Source of the DNA: Agrocybe praecox
Lineage: Eukaryota > Basidiomycota > Agaricomycetes > Agaricales > Agrocybaceae
NCBI GenBank assembly: GCA_964017145.1
Contig: OZ024847.1
Coordinates: forward strand, 2,976,001 to 3,040,000
Direction: 5' to 3'
DNA length: 64,000 nt
The translations under genes were made by a program, and so were the position numbers. Below are positions 11,801 through 23,623 of this stretch, in pieces; position 1 is the first letter of the stretch, and each line of letters starts with the position of its first letter. A model generated the notes under the pieces. That model had not been told where the DNA came from. It was given only the letters and a program-made list of their open reading frames with translations, and did no database searches.

Positions 11801-12700
11801 CCTGTCTATAGTTTCGCTCTCGAAATTGGTGGGCATTCTTGTTTACTGAGAGGTGTTTGATGACGAACTTCGGTGTGGAAGAGTTAATCTTCAGTACTGG
11901 AGGAATCTTCGAAACACAATAAATGAAAGACTTACGGTTCATCCGTTCGTGAGGCGTGTTCCTTCCTAGTCCAACTCGATCTCGATGCGACATGGCCAGC
12001 TAGCTCAATGTAAACCGAACGCCTCCGCCACCGCCGAACCCGCGTTTCTTAGCCATTCCAAAGACACCTCCCGTCTCTGATCCTTTGAGTGAAATAAACA
12101 ATCTGTCGAGAGCACTCGCCGCCGATCCAGCACCCCAAATCTCCTCTAAAAACCCACTTCTCTTCTCTATCCATTTTCATTCCACTCTCGATATCATTCT
12201 GAGCTTAGCCAAACGATTGCTGGACGCGAAACGACGGAAAAATCGAACCTCATATTCGTCGATCGTTCCATGACAGGTTGTTCAATGCATACCACATCAA
12301 CTCGGCATGATATTCTTGAAGTGCATGGCATGGAGCTGGTATAGAGTGTTGATAGAGAGGTCGAGATTTATCGAATGGTGGATGTACGATCGAATCAACA
12401 TTTGAGCAGGTGAGATTTTAATGGAGCCACTATCTGAGCCATACTTGCTGGCGGGTATTATTCGAAAATGAACACGAGAGGGATGACGGTGACTATAGCG
12501 ATGAAGAACGGCCAGTCGTGCGGTTGGTGTGACGAAGAGAGGTGATAACCTCACTGGCAATGCTAATGACAACGAGAGAGAGATGATGGGCGTTAGTGAC
12601 CAGACAACTAGCGAATGCAATTCACAATTTCGAATATTCACCGGAGAAATTTCTTGACACGGCGATGACGTTTATCAATGCCTCATTTAGCAAGTTCGGT
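8885..12700. other. 3.8 kb gene-poor interval, unit 1
   Basis: No confident gene. The best hints are an exon-like minus-strand piece ending at a GTAAGT donor at 10657-10662 (contains WWWKQVEALTILKRFGKV), a 100-codon plus frame at 9354-9656 and a 114-codon minus frame at 12297-12641 with a Leu/Ser-rich start. None shows a family motif. The interval is almost identical in unit 2 (41706-45520), so open-frame conservation between units is not evidence of selection. The start of the interval probably contains the GTPase promoter. Confidence 0.5.
10829..10876. repeat. Inverted repeat / potential hairpin
   Basis: GATATATCCA is followed about 20 bases later by TGGATATATC, flanked by GAGA and TCTC, giving a stem of up to 14 bp around an A/T-rich loop. 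It is conserved in unit 2 near 43649-43696. It could be a transcript 3' end structure or a transposon relic; the function is unknown. Confidence 0.5.
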
Positions 12701-12719
12701 ACCTACTTGGCCTATATCT

Positions 12720-13950
12720 AGCAAGAACTGCCCCAAATCCGTAAACAGTATACGGAAAATATTGTCTTGTGAGAGATATGGCCGATCTTGCTTGTCATTG
12801 ATGCGATATTAAATCGAGGATCCATCCTGGTTGACTGTTTTGATATAACGAGATGAACCGTTCCGGTAAATACTGGTGTCGCAACCAATGCTAGCACAGT
12901 CGAGAGAAGAGACACCAAGAATCATGCGAACGAAAGCATGAGGGTCTTCGTGGATGCTCACTCGCCCAGAATAGCGTACAAGGAACGGCGTGGCTCTATG
13001 CTGCTTGAGGTCCATGAACACGCGCCATTTGGCTGCCTCGGATACGGAACGGACGCCATCCCATCCTTGGAGGTGAAGTAGGAAACAGTCCTAATCGATG
13101 CATCTTTTATATCCCTCAAACGCGCAGTGGACGTCCCGAAAGTTTGGCCCATTGCTATCAGTTGACTGACACCCGCGATACCTTTCGTACACTCGAGTAT
13201 TTCCTTCCACTTCGAGATTGTTGTTAGCCCATTGATCTTTCACGAGCAGATCGTTGCCGTTCTCATCTAAGACTGTTATTGAGTGGCATACTCCAGAATG
13301 ATCAAGCGAGTAGAATGTGGCATGACGTTCGCTGATAATTAGGTGGTAAACGAACAGCCTATTTTGTTGTTGCACGAAGCAGTGTCTATAGAAATCGTTA
13401 GTAGGTAGCCGAGGCAATCCTCTCGGCATGAGAGAGACTCACCGAGCATAGACTTCAAGTTGAGTCAGGTCCTCGTGTTGAAAGCTAATATCGTTGATTT
13501 CTATGGGCGAGACACACATCCGTTTCTTGCTCGTGGGTGCCAAAGTTATGCGCGTATTCTATACCTATTTTGCCTTGCCCGATTATCATGATATCCGGGG
13601 AGGTACCTGAATACATTTTTTCTTTGGCTTCATGGGCATCCTGCATCGTAGGTACAGAACAAATGTTGTCGTAGTGAAAATAATGCGATTTGGTAAAGTA
13701 TATTCTTTACTGGACCATATAACTCCTTTTTCGTTCTTGGGACTTCTGGAATCATTACCCAACGCGAGTTGTAATATAGCAGGGATTTTTGGAGGTATCC
13801 ACTAACTTCTGCATTGCCAGGTAGCGGATAAGCCTTTGACTTTGGAATTTCGACGGTGAGACCCAAGTTGCTGAGTTCTAGAACATGGCCTTGCAGCTCA
13901 TTCTCAATAAACATCATAGGCGACGAATTCTGAATTATGGTCGATATTTC
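12720..13950 (-). pseudogene. Rearranged FunK1-type kinase relic, unit 1
   Basis: Pieces align to the neighbouring kinase at 14544-16812 but in the wrong order. MFIENELQGHVLELSN and VEIPKSKAYPLPGNAEV at 13917-13740 match its N-terminal region. MCVSPIEINDISFQHEDL is near 13500. HCFVQQQNRLFVYHLIISE is at about 13385-13330. The frame then jumps straight to the kinase start VLDENGNDLLVKDQW at about 13240. The block that should lie between them, IHEDPHAFVRMILGVSSLD and CASIGCDTSIYRNGS, appears farther downstream (about 12960-12850). The catalytic HRD loop and DLD region are absent, and frames shift at about 13690 and 13090. It is therefore not a working kinase. Confidence 0.75.
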
Positions 13951-14543
13951 GGTGAGGTTGGCTATGAAGCTCTTCGCTGTATGATGATGGTACTTTCAAG
14001 TTGGTTAAAACTTGGAAAACGTGGCAGTGCCATACCATGATTTGGCGGTCCGGAGCACGTGTAATAAATATGTAATTACATTGGCATGTGATTGCGTTCC
14101 AGAATCCAATCGCGAAATTTCGATACACATTTTTGACCCCCTTCTATTCGATTCTCGGGGTGAGCTAATGAGCGTCTCGACTCTTAACTTGACGCGAAGC
14201 TTAGGGGGGGAAAGATCGCCAGACTGCACAAGATGCAGGTCGCGTTCAATATGGATTTGACACGACTGGCAGATATATACTATAGAAGATACACCGAGAT
14301 GGAAAGGATAAAAAATTACCAAGGTCCAGGGTCTGTCAAGGCAAGCCCAATCAGGAAAGCCCTCTACACCTCTCCTTCGTGACTGTAATACCTTAGCTTG
14401 GGTAATCCCTCCTTCTTACCAATCGTCAGCAGAGGCGCCAAGGGAAGAAGGGTTCCGTGGCGCATGAGGACGTCCAGAACGAGGCTTCGTTCGCGCAACA
14501 TTCACGGGCTGGCTGGAAAAGATATCGTCCTCGGTAGATGCCA

Positions 14544-16812
14544 TCATTCTTGCTGGGCTCCTTGTGACACGCTGTTGTAACGACGGGGGGTACGAGGAGC
14601 GGAAGTATCGGATGGATTGGCATTGGATGTCCCAAAATCTGGTTGCGAGAGAGGCTCAGGCTCAGAGGCAGGATCCTCGAAGTCGGGATGCTGTTGGAGC
14701 TCTTCAATGGCTTCGTCGAAATACTTCAAAACCTCTTCATGATCTTGGATGGAAGCTCGTTGGAATGCGGAAATATTTTCTTGAATGGGATACATCTTTC
14801 CTTTGGGGTGTTTTGCCGTTGCAGTTATGCGTTTCCCCAGAAAAAAATATAACTTTTGTATGAGGTTTTGGAATGGTTGACCGAAGAATTCTGTGACTGG
14901 ATACCTGTCTACACTCGACCAAAAAGTAAAATAATACACCTTGGAGCCCAGGGCAGTGGCCGGATTTGGGTGTTCCCATTCGGCAAGTATCTCTGGAAAT
15001 GCCGTGACAAATTTGCCTGGACCTTCGTAGAGGTGGCATATCCAGAACCCGACATAAAAAAAGGATTCCAAGTCATCACGATGATCGTGAGGGCGGGTTC
15101 GGGATCGACAGCTTGCAAGAACATTTATAGATTGGCAAGCCCGCGTACCCTACCATCTCGAGCTCAGAAAATACGCAGCATATGCCCAAAAAACACTCAC
15201 TGTACGAAAGTCAGTTGTTGAAGACTTTTTTCAGGATCGATTCTAGTAGCCATATCCAAGTCAATGAGCAGGCCACGGGCATCATGGCCGTAAGGTGTGA
15301 TGAGAATGTTGTTCGCGCTAATGTCACGGTGGAGAATGCCTTTCTCCCAGAGTGCCTGGTGACCTGCCAAGGTTCACAATCATAAGCTCGCAAACCAATA
15401 ATGCGTACAAGATCACTCACCTTTAATAGCATCCCGCAGGGCATACAGAACCTCTTCGCGAGTCCGAAATTCATAAATGGGTTTTCCGCCGTCCTTGAAG
15501 ATCGTGGTGTGTAGTGTGCGTTCTTAAAGTATTCTTTGGCGAAATCAGGGAGTTTAGAGTAATCTGTTATCCCTCGAAGCGTGGACACAGCTGGGCCTTC
15601 TGCAAAGTCAACCATCTCAGCGACTCCAACTAGGTCTTCAATTTCCGCAAAGAAATCGTGTTCAGAAACACGATCAAGTGAAACCCATTGATCTTTCACA
15701 ATGTAGCGATTTCCCTCAGCGTCTTTAACAGCCCAACAGCACGTTCTCCTGCCTCGAATCGAGTCTCGGGCAAAGTAAGTTTTGCCATTGGGATCCAAAA
15801 TCTCGTAAACTGTCACCTCTTTCTTTGCATTCATAAATCGAAAATTTCGACGTTTGTCTTCCCAGTATATCCTGGTATCGAACCCGATAGCGGAACAATC
15901 AGGGGAGGATATCGTCAGGATGAGACGGACAAAGTCGATAGCGTGCGCGTGAACATTGAATGGCAGCGAGTAGTATGCTCCGGATCGATCGAACATGTAA
16001 ATTGTAGCCTTACTCTCGGTAATGATAGGACAGTAAACAAATAGCCTATTTTGTTGTTGTATAAAACATTGGCTATAAAAATCATCAGTATACCGATATT
16101 GCGCGACAGTTCTGATTATGACTCACCAAGCATAGAACGCAATCTGGATCAAGTTTTCATGAAAGTCTTCATTTTTCTCCGTTTTAATTTCGATGGGCGA
16201 AGCACAACTCTTGTATGTCTTGAGTTTACCATCAGCTCTTGTATTTTCTGGGTAAAAGTTATAGCCATACTCGCTTTCAATCTTGCCTCGGCCGATTACC
16301 AAAATATCCGGAGAAGATTTGTGAGTTGTACTGTCTGGGGACGTTTCTTTGACTTCGTGATCAAGAAATCGGCTTTGGTTAGCAACAACAGAGCGAGTGT
16401 CGTCGTAGTGAAAATGAGCGAAAACGTCTGAGAAGATATCCTTCATCGGAACACAGAGGTCCTTTTCGGCCTTGGGGTCTTGTGGAATAATTATCCAGCG
16501 CGCCTTTGAGCTATCATAAAGGCGAGATCCCCTGAGATATTTGACAATTTCTGCATCCTTCGGCAGCGGGCAGGTCGTTGATTTCGGTACTTCGACACCG
16601 AGCGAGCCCTTGGTGCGTTGTAAGACATGACCTCGCAGCTCTTGCTCAATGAACGGTCGCGAATCACGAGCAGGGTGTTCCGAGTTATGTAAAGTCATGG
16701 AGAATGGCCTGCCAAATGACAACGATCCAAGTCGCCTTCTTTGAGATGGAAGAGTCCAAGTTGTTGTCGCCCAATTGCAACTGGGAGAAGGGTTGTCCCC
16801 GCTTTCTGACAT
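14544..16812 (-). pseudogene. FunK1-type (fungal) protein kinase, near-complete, one frameshift, unit 1
   Basis: The start ATG is at 16812. Exon 1 (16127-16812) carries the FunK1 N-terminal region. Exon 2 (15421-16072) contains QQQNRLFVYCPIITESKA, the SPDCSAIGFDTRIYWEDKRR block and the kinase opening RGRRTCCWAVKDAEGNRYIV with its Lys. Exon 3 (to 15363) has GHQALWEKGILHRDISANN (HRD catalytic loop, 15308-15331) and LLIDLDMATRIDPEKSLQQ (DLD in place of DFG). Exon 4 (14544-15149) holds HRDDLESFFYVGFWICHLYE and ends in a Ser/Pro/Glu tail, SVSQGAQQE. The length is about 700 residues, normal for the family. FunK1 kinases phosphorylate unknown targets and are expanded in Agaricomycetes. Within exon 2 the frame shifts at about 15505-15535: upstream reads AKEYFKNAHYT, and the kinase continues in another frame as TIFKDGGKPIYEFRTREE. 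I found no GT-AG intron to explain this. The identical lesion is in unit 2. Confidence 0.8.
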
Positions 16813-16929
16813 CGCAGGTAAGTAAAAAAGTAGCTTTGAGACTTTTAGAACTCACATTTGTAGGCTTTTTATACACAGAACCTATAGGCAAAGTTGGCTG
16901 AATCTGGTCACAGGAAGGAAGGTAGTTGT

Positions 16930-18377
16930 TGGTGAAAAGTTACAACCGATGCGTGCCACGGCTCGGCGGTCCGCAACGCGTGCCCAAATTAGTGACCATT
17001 GTTTTATTTATAAACGCTCCAGATCGGTCACTATGTAAAGGTCTCAACGTACGAAAGGCAGAGTTAACTGAACTTCAGAAATGTTCTTTAGTAAAAATAA
17101 ACAATCAACAAATTTCAAAGTTTCTACTTCTTCATCTATGTATCCGCACATGACACTAGGCAAGTGTGAGGCTGAGGCGCATGCATCCGACTCATAAGTG
17201 CCCGATTGCACCAGATACAAAATGTCGCCCAACGCCCATGGAGATTCAGATATCCAAGGTCCACAATTTTGAATGCCAGCTTTGCACGCAGTCGAATTCC
17301 GATCCGATAAACGTCCAACTCTATCTTCCGTCCCTACTCCTGTAAGAAACCGAGCGCCGCCAGCCCTCCTGGCCTTCGGCACCATCATACCAGTATAGAC
17401 CCACCGAGATACAATTTCTTGCTGCTCTTCTCCCTATCCGCTTTCCATATCCATCCATCCATCCACCACAGCATCTGCGACCTTCTTGAATCCCACTCTC
17501 GGTGACTCAGACCTTGCTTGGAATACAAATGGTCGTTGTGTAGGAGTAACAGGCAAAGACCCTAAGAGTTACAAAGAAAACATTTAGCATATGTGTTCGA
17601 TGGTTTTAGGTAAAACATACCATACCGTGTTGTAAGATAACAGCGTTACGAAGATTTCTGAAATGAGCCCCACGCCATCGTGGACATGGAAAGCAAGACA
17701 ACTGAGGTATTGAAGCATATGAAGCTCAGGCTATGGAGGGGTTGATCGATGAAATATAAAAGCAAGGGACGTGTGCCATTGTGCCCCTCCGCATACTGTG
17801 GTGATGGATGAAAAGAGCTGAGCGACACGTTCAACTAGGCGGGATAGATGGGTAGACTCACCAAAATATAGTCCTTGATGCTCTTTCCCCTCCATTTCCG
17901 AATGACCACCTTACGCTATACCGCAACAACGAGGTAATGAATTGAACTAAGAGGGTAGGCTAAGCTGGAGTGATGATGCCTAATCAGCGCATATATGTAT
18001 TGAAAGAGATTATTTCTTACAATGATATTCAAGTCAGGCCATCAAACCCAACACACACATGCATCGATACCCATTCGTTACGTCCTGGGCGAGATTCGAC
18101 CATCCTACGAGGTAGAGGACAGCAGCGATTCAACATGTTCAATGGAGGTGACAATGTGGGTAAGCTTCTCTGCGCTAATGTGGAACATCTTTGAAGTGAC
18201 TAGAGTACTCGGAATGGGAGATTAGGGGATGCGTCCTAGTGAGAAATCAGAGCTGCGAATAAGCAACCAGACATTAATGACGCGGAGAAAAACAGTATAT
18301 GCGAACGTGGACTCACCGCTGATCCTCTCCCAGGCATATTGTGCATTGATCCTCGAGAAAGCTCCGATTCTCTGAGG
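16930..18377 (-). pseudogene. Locus X, copy A (divergent partner of the first TPR gene), decayed
   Basis: Unrecognised. Read right to left it has the same ordered landmarks as copy B at 23624-26057: FSRINAQYAWERISG before a GTGAGT donor (about 18320-18370); MFHISAEKLTHI near 18165; an exon edge VVIRKWRGKSIKDYI before GTGAGT near 17870; and EDRVGRLSDRNSTACKAGIQ near 17280-17340. The frame is closed by stops between the first two landmarks, so it looks non-functional. It starts about 40-60 bp from a conserved CGCG-rich block shared with the divergent TPR gene. No domain is recognised, and the landmarks could also be repeat sequence with chance frames. Confidence 0.4.
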
Positions 18378-18416
18378 TGATGAGCGGAGAAATTTAAGTT
18401 AGAGCGAACGCCGAAC

Positions 18417-18460
18417 GGTCACGCGACTTCATTCGGCTCCTTCCGTTACGCGTCGCGTCG
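18417..18460. promoter_or_regulatory. Conserved CGCG block, copy A
   Basis: GGTCACGCGAC, then 18-20 bases, then GTTACGCGTCGCGTCG. The same two-part block is found at 26078, 34505, 53551 and 61904, each next to the head of an X locus, and upstream of the TPR gene where one is present. It includes ACGCGT and inverted TCACGCGA-type words. A shared control element is inferred from the recurrence. Confidence 0.5.
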
Positions 18461-19687
18461 TGAGTCTTCTACGCACCTCAGTCCTTCCTGCTCACATCAC
18501 TCTGTATGTGTTTGATTTTTTTTGCGAGTCGATGGTACCCGCCTAACGAAGCCTCGGCCTGCAATGCTCCCCATTTCTCGAGTTACAACGCCCTGTATTT
18601 CCACGAGCGTCCTTTTTTCGTTCCTTACGCCTCTCTCATTTCCCCCTTGGACGTGCCCAGCTATGAAACTGGAAAAATAGACGAGTACTGCGTAGGCGAT
18701 TTCTCGGAGTAGACTCTATATTTTACCAACCTCCGTGATTTACGTGACTGGGACCGATGAGACACATTGGCACCCAACTTGTCCCCAACCCGTGCTGGAC
18801 GCTCTCAGCTCAAACTCCCTTCATTTTCCGTATCTATCCAACGAAATATTGGGTCTCTGGCTAATTCATACACCCCTTTCTCACCTCAACGGTGAGCGTC
18901 GTTTACCTTCTGAACAACCCACCTCCGAGCATTCACCTATCCCAACGCTCACATCCCGGAATGAAGATATAGAACGACATTTCGGTGTGGTGTCAGTTTT
19001 GGTTATCGTTGGTCCTAGATCAAAATGGTGATCTGAAGGCGCGAATAGTAAAGAAAGCATCGATTTGACAGTATGAACAGGAATTTAGTGATCATTGGGC
19101 ACTATCTCTGTAAGGCGTCGTTAAATAAATGTCTGTTAAGCTCGTTATTTGAGATCAATACCCAGAGATATTTGAACAAAGGGCTCAGACATAGAGTTTT
19201 TGTAAAGGTGGTTATCATATAACGACAATTGGGATCATGATGAATTAAGGAGCGAACTGGAAGACTGAAGAGTAGGTGCTCAATGAACAGCAACGTTGGA
19301 ATCAATCGTGTCCGGTGTTATATAGTAACGTCACAGGATAGTCCCATCAGCGATAACGACAGTGCATATTTGACACTGTACGCGCAAGACCACAAATGCT
19401 TCACAACTTACGGGTTCTCATTTCGACACCTGTATTTTTCAATCGTGTCCACCATCGTTTATGGATACTTCATCCATAATGGATTTTGCTGAAGGGCCGA
19501 TACGCTATATGGCATAAAAACCGGTAGGTTAGTTTTGGGAACATCATATATGGTTCTCATGTCTTATTTATAACAGACAGATGGGCGGTGCTGAACTGCA
19601 GTGCTGATATTCAGTGAAATCATATAATCTCAGGCGACCTTTCACCTAACTACAACCCCATCCTTTTCTTTGGTTCGCGTACAAACG
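18461..19687. other. Upstream region of the first TPR gene
   Basis: A 1.2 kb interval between the CGCG block and the TPR start. It contains a 68-codon plus frame (18506-18712) that is identical in unit 2 and recognisably related in DNA to the upstream regions at 26.2 and 34.6 kb, but with no coding motif. The last 400 bases (around GTTTATGGATACTTCATCCA) are shared by all TPR copies, so they likely include the promoter. No clear TATA was chosen. Confidence 0.5.
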
Positions 19688-22600
19688 ATGCCAGATCCAT
19701 TATCTATGACTCTGGCCGTAGTCTCGCTTGCCACTGCTCTCAAGGACGTCATCGAACTCGCACAAACTCTCTATGACTCGTTCAAGAAGGTGCGAAAGCA
19801 AGGTCACGACTTGGAGAAGCCCTCAAAGTTGATTGTCTCGTTCTTAGTCTAGTCGGAATATGCAAAGGGCAGAATCTCTAGCTGCGGAGACGCTCGGAAT
19901 CGTGCAAGAGCTCAAGACATTCTATGACGGGCATGAAGAGATACTAGAGAGTGTGCCGGATATGCAAAAAGCCGTACTAAGGCTTTTGAAGTACGTCTTT
20001 ATCATCATTAATCAGGCATTTTTATTTACATCTCCTGTAGGGAAATGCAAACGGTACACGAGAAATGCAAACCTATGCTCCAACTTTACGGCGCTTTGGA
20101 CGGAAACCTACATACCTGGATAAAGCAAAATATTGGACCCTGGTGGAAGCGGAATAGCATCGAGGAATCCATTCGGACTCTGCGAGATGGGGCAAATAAA
20201 TGTCGTACTGATTTTATGGTGCGAGAATAAGGAATACGCAGTCTGATGTGAGCTGACTAGAAATTCGCAGATGTTTTCCTTGTTGCGCATCGAAACGGCC
20301 AGTGCTCAAACACAAGCCACTGCTGTCCGAACCGAGGCCAGCCTGACTGAATTCCGAGCTTCTGTCACATATGGCTTCGCTCACCCTGGACTCCAATCTT
20401 CGCTTCACCAAGTGTCGGATAATAATGTCCTAGCCTTCTTGGGTTCCACTCCCGTTGTGTTATCCCAACTTCCCCCACATGTCAAATTAGCCGAACATCT
20501 TGTGTATAAGGAGTATATCACACTTCAAGTGGGCAGGATCAACACCCTATTCAAAGCCTTCTCATCTAGCAGATCCTATCCGGTTGAAGAGCCGGATGCT
20601 GAACATTTGCAACAATTCGAGACTGTAACCTCCCTAAAGCCCGTTACCAAGGAGGAAATAGAAGATACACGATCTAATATCTTCGCCTTCATAGTGATGA
20701 TACAAAATAGCATTCAAGGTGGACACAATAATGGATTGTCAATCCAGCGCGGTGCACAGGAAATGTCGTGCTTGCTCACCTGGCTTAATAACCTCGACAT
20801 GTATCAAGAATCTTTAACACTAGCGCGGTTTGCGCTGGACATTTATAGGACACTCACCAAGACAAACGAAGGTGTTTATGGACCCCACCTTGCCCAAGCA
20901 CTTTACCTCCTGTCGTACGGGCTTGTGAATACTGGGGATCTTGCACAGGCCTATAAAGCAATAACAGAGGCTGTGACCCTTGGACGTCGTCTCGTGGCTG
21001 CTAATCCAACCTTCGAATCCCAAATCGAGCTTCTTTATTTGGTTCGCTACTCCGCCCATGTTGCATGTCTGAATGGAGATTTGGAAAATGCGGTCCAGGA
21101 TGCAGAAGAAGCGGTACAAAGCTACGAGCGCCTAATTGGACAATCCACATACGTGTTACAAATGGAAGTAAACATCACAAGCACAATGAGTGGGCCGACC
21201 GATATGACGTTAGACGGGACGCGAATTTACGGATTTGCTCGGGCACTGGAAGAGCTGCATTATAGTCTGTCTTCAACCAGTAGAAAAAATGAATCGGTAA
21301 GCGCAGGAGTAAAGGCGCTTGAGCTGTACCACGCACTGGAGCAGAGGCACAATTCCTCCCATTTCAATGATTCAATAGCAGATCTTTGTTACTCTCTCGC
21401 ATCCGATGGCATTAGGGACGTAATTTCAATCAACCAAGCTCTTTCCTACGCACAAAAGGCGGTGTCTCAATACGAGAGGGTCCTTCAACTAACCGGAATT
21501 GTCCCCCGCAATCTTCCTTTTTCCCTGGCAAGGCAAGCCAGGATTTTATCAGATCTGGACCACATTGATGAGGCATATGTGGTGTGCCAGAAACTTCAAC
21601 AAATAGTTCATAAACATATTGAGGATCATCAGCTCCGTGCCGAATCACTCCTGCAACTAACACAAAATCTTTATCATTCAAGGCGTTACGTGGAGGCAGC
21701 ATTGGTCGGGGAACAATTACTGGTAAACTACCGGTCTTCTCTGTTAGGTTGGGATCTGTGCGATGCCTATGACTACATTTCTTGTGCCTTTGGGCATGAA
21801 GGAAACAGTTTCAAGGCGGTACAAATTGCGGAATCGGCTGTCAGCTATTGGCGCATGCTAGCATTACACGATTCTGAAAACGTTATATTTCTTGCTGCCA
21901 GCGTTGACAATTTGGCACGTCGACTTTGTTTCGCGGCTGATTATGGACGGGCCTTCAGTGCAGGACACGAAGCAATGAAGTTGTATAGCAGCTTGATTCA
22001 AAAAGACCCAAAGTTTTTGGTGGAGAATTACACAAAAACACTTCGACTGAATATGGATATTGCTATACATGCAAAGATGAAACCCAAGTCTGTGGAACAG
22101 AGCCGCGAGGTCATTCGATATTCTCGAGCACTGGTCAAGCAATTTCCCGACCGACAAATATTTCATATTTGTTGCATCCTTGATTACGCAAAGCTGCTTG
22201 AAGACTCTGACCGACTTGCAGAAGGCAGTGCCGCTATTGAAGAGGCTATCATCTGGTTTGACACTCATCCAGCCGAAGAGGAAGATTTGGTTGCCCTGCA
22301 CACCACCATACTTCTAGCTTCTGGCAGACTCCTTCGTGATCAGGGTCATCTTAACAAGGCATTAAGTGCCTATGACAAGGCGATTAAGATTGGGCAACTC
22401 TTCGCGAATGCTCATTATTTTGACTCCAATCTTCTCTGGGCAAAAGCCGAAATCCTCATGATATTATATATTATGGGACAAGTTCCACTTGCGCTTGACA
22501 GGATTGAAGATTGTCTTACGTTTGCTGCGAAACATGATTTGAAGGACCTGGAGTATGCCTCTTATTTGACTAATTCATCACTTGTCTACCGATTGAGTGG

Positions 22601-23162
22601 GGACATCGATAATGCGCTGTCCAACATTCGAAAGTCGATTGACATTCTTAGAGATCAGGGCAGAACTCCGTTTTCCTGGATTTTGTCTGATCTCCTCGCT
22701 GACTCTGGGGAAGAAGAAAAAGCTGTTATTACTGCACACGAGGCAATAAATGAATGGGAGATGTGGAAAGAGTCCTCCGTGGCAATCCACAAAGAACTCT
22801 ATATACAGGCGCAATACAGTCTGGCCCTTCGTCTCTTTGCCAACAATGGCTTTGCCCAAGCACGGGAACTGCTTCTGGATGTCCGATTGTTCTATCAACA
22901 ACATTCACAGACCAGAAATATATGGTTTATCAAGTTGGCCATAACGCTATGGGCGTTAGGACACGTAGAGTGTGCATCAGGACGACACGAAGAAGGTGCC
23001 GCCGCCAGGGACGAGCTCGATGACATGCGCAAACGTCTGCGCCTCATATTCCCGAGCCTCAATGATCTTGTGGAGGTGGGGTTGAAAAGGGAACAAAATT
23101 TTGTAGCGTGGAAGAATTTTCTTAGGAAACACCAACTTACATGCGGACATCAAGAGGAGTAG
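19688..23162 (+). CDS. HeLo-like N-terminal domain plus TPR-repeat protein 1
   Basis: Four exons: 19688-19789, 19848-19990, 20041-20218 and 20271-23162, with introns of 50-58 bp, giving 1104 residues. The frame and splice phases agree in all paralogues. The N-terminus MPDPLSMTLAVVSLATALKD followed by AESLAAETLGIVQELKTFYD and KEMQTVHEKCKPMLQLYGAL resembles the fungal HeLo-like/MLKL-type helical bundle found at the N-terminus of NLR-like and incompatibility proteins. In those families it acts in membrane-targeting cell death. No NACHT or NB-ARC P-loop follows. Instead residues about 250-1080 are helical repeats of TPR type (e.g. ALSAYDKAIKIG, AADYGRAFSAGHEAMKLYSS). The ending TCGHQEE is shared with the paralogue at 54927. 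It lies head-to-head with locus X-A. The specific function is unknown, and a role in self/non-self recognition is only a hypothesis. Confidence 0.85.
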
Positions 23163-23623
23163 TAGTTGTGATAGTCCAAATTTGTTCGTAGACAATGCGT
23201 GTAATTCGATATAGTACTCTTCAACGTACTCTTCAACCTCTTGCGACACTGCATTCTTTTTTTCACTTCGTCAACTTTTGCTGTACTCTTCCTTCTGCAA
23301 TTCTACAATTCAAAGTTGTGCATTACTCTTAACATCGTATGTCAGTATATAATTCGTCTACTATGCATCCGGCAAGGATGTCTGCATTGAGTATGGTGTT
23401 ATGGAGTCTTTCTCCCTGAGGCCTGTCCACCCCCTCTCGTTGAGCAATTTGACTCGTCTGTCGTTCAAATTTCTCATCTTTTTACTCCCAACTAGCAGCC
23501 GTGATTGGTACTAAGATTGATTCAGTCAGCACATCTCAATCACTCAACTAAGGCTATGATGAAACGAGATATACCTTTAATGCCGATGTTCAACCCCCCG
23601 CACCCTTAATTCATCCATTCATT

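Noticed and set aside
12297..12641. 114-codon minus-strand frame with hydrophobic start
   Set aside because: Conserved between units only because that whole region is nearly identical; no splice context or motif supports a gene.
14856..15221. 121-codon plus-strand frame opposite the kinase gene
   Set aside because: Antisense shadow of the FunK1 exons, which carry recognisable catalytic motifs on the minus strand.
21864..22301. 145-codon minus-strand frame inside TPR gene 1
   Set aside because: Shadow of the long TPR exon; the paralogous frames at 30189-30605 and 57118-57444 arise for the same reason.
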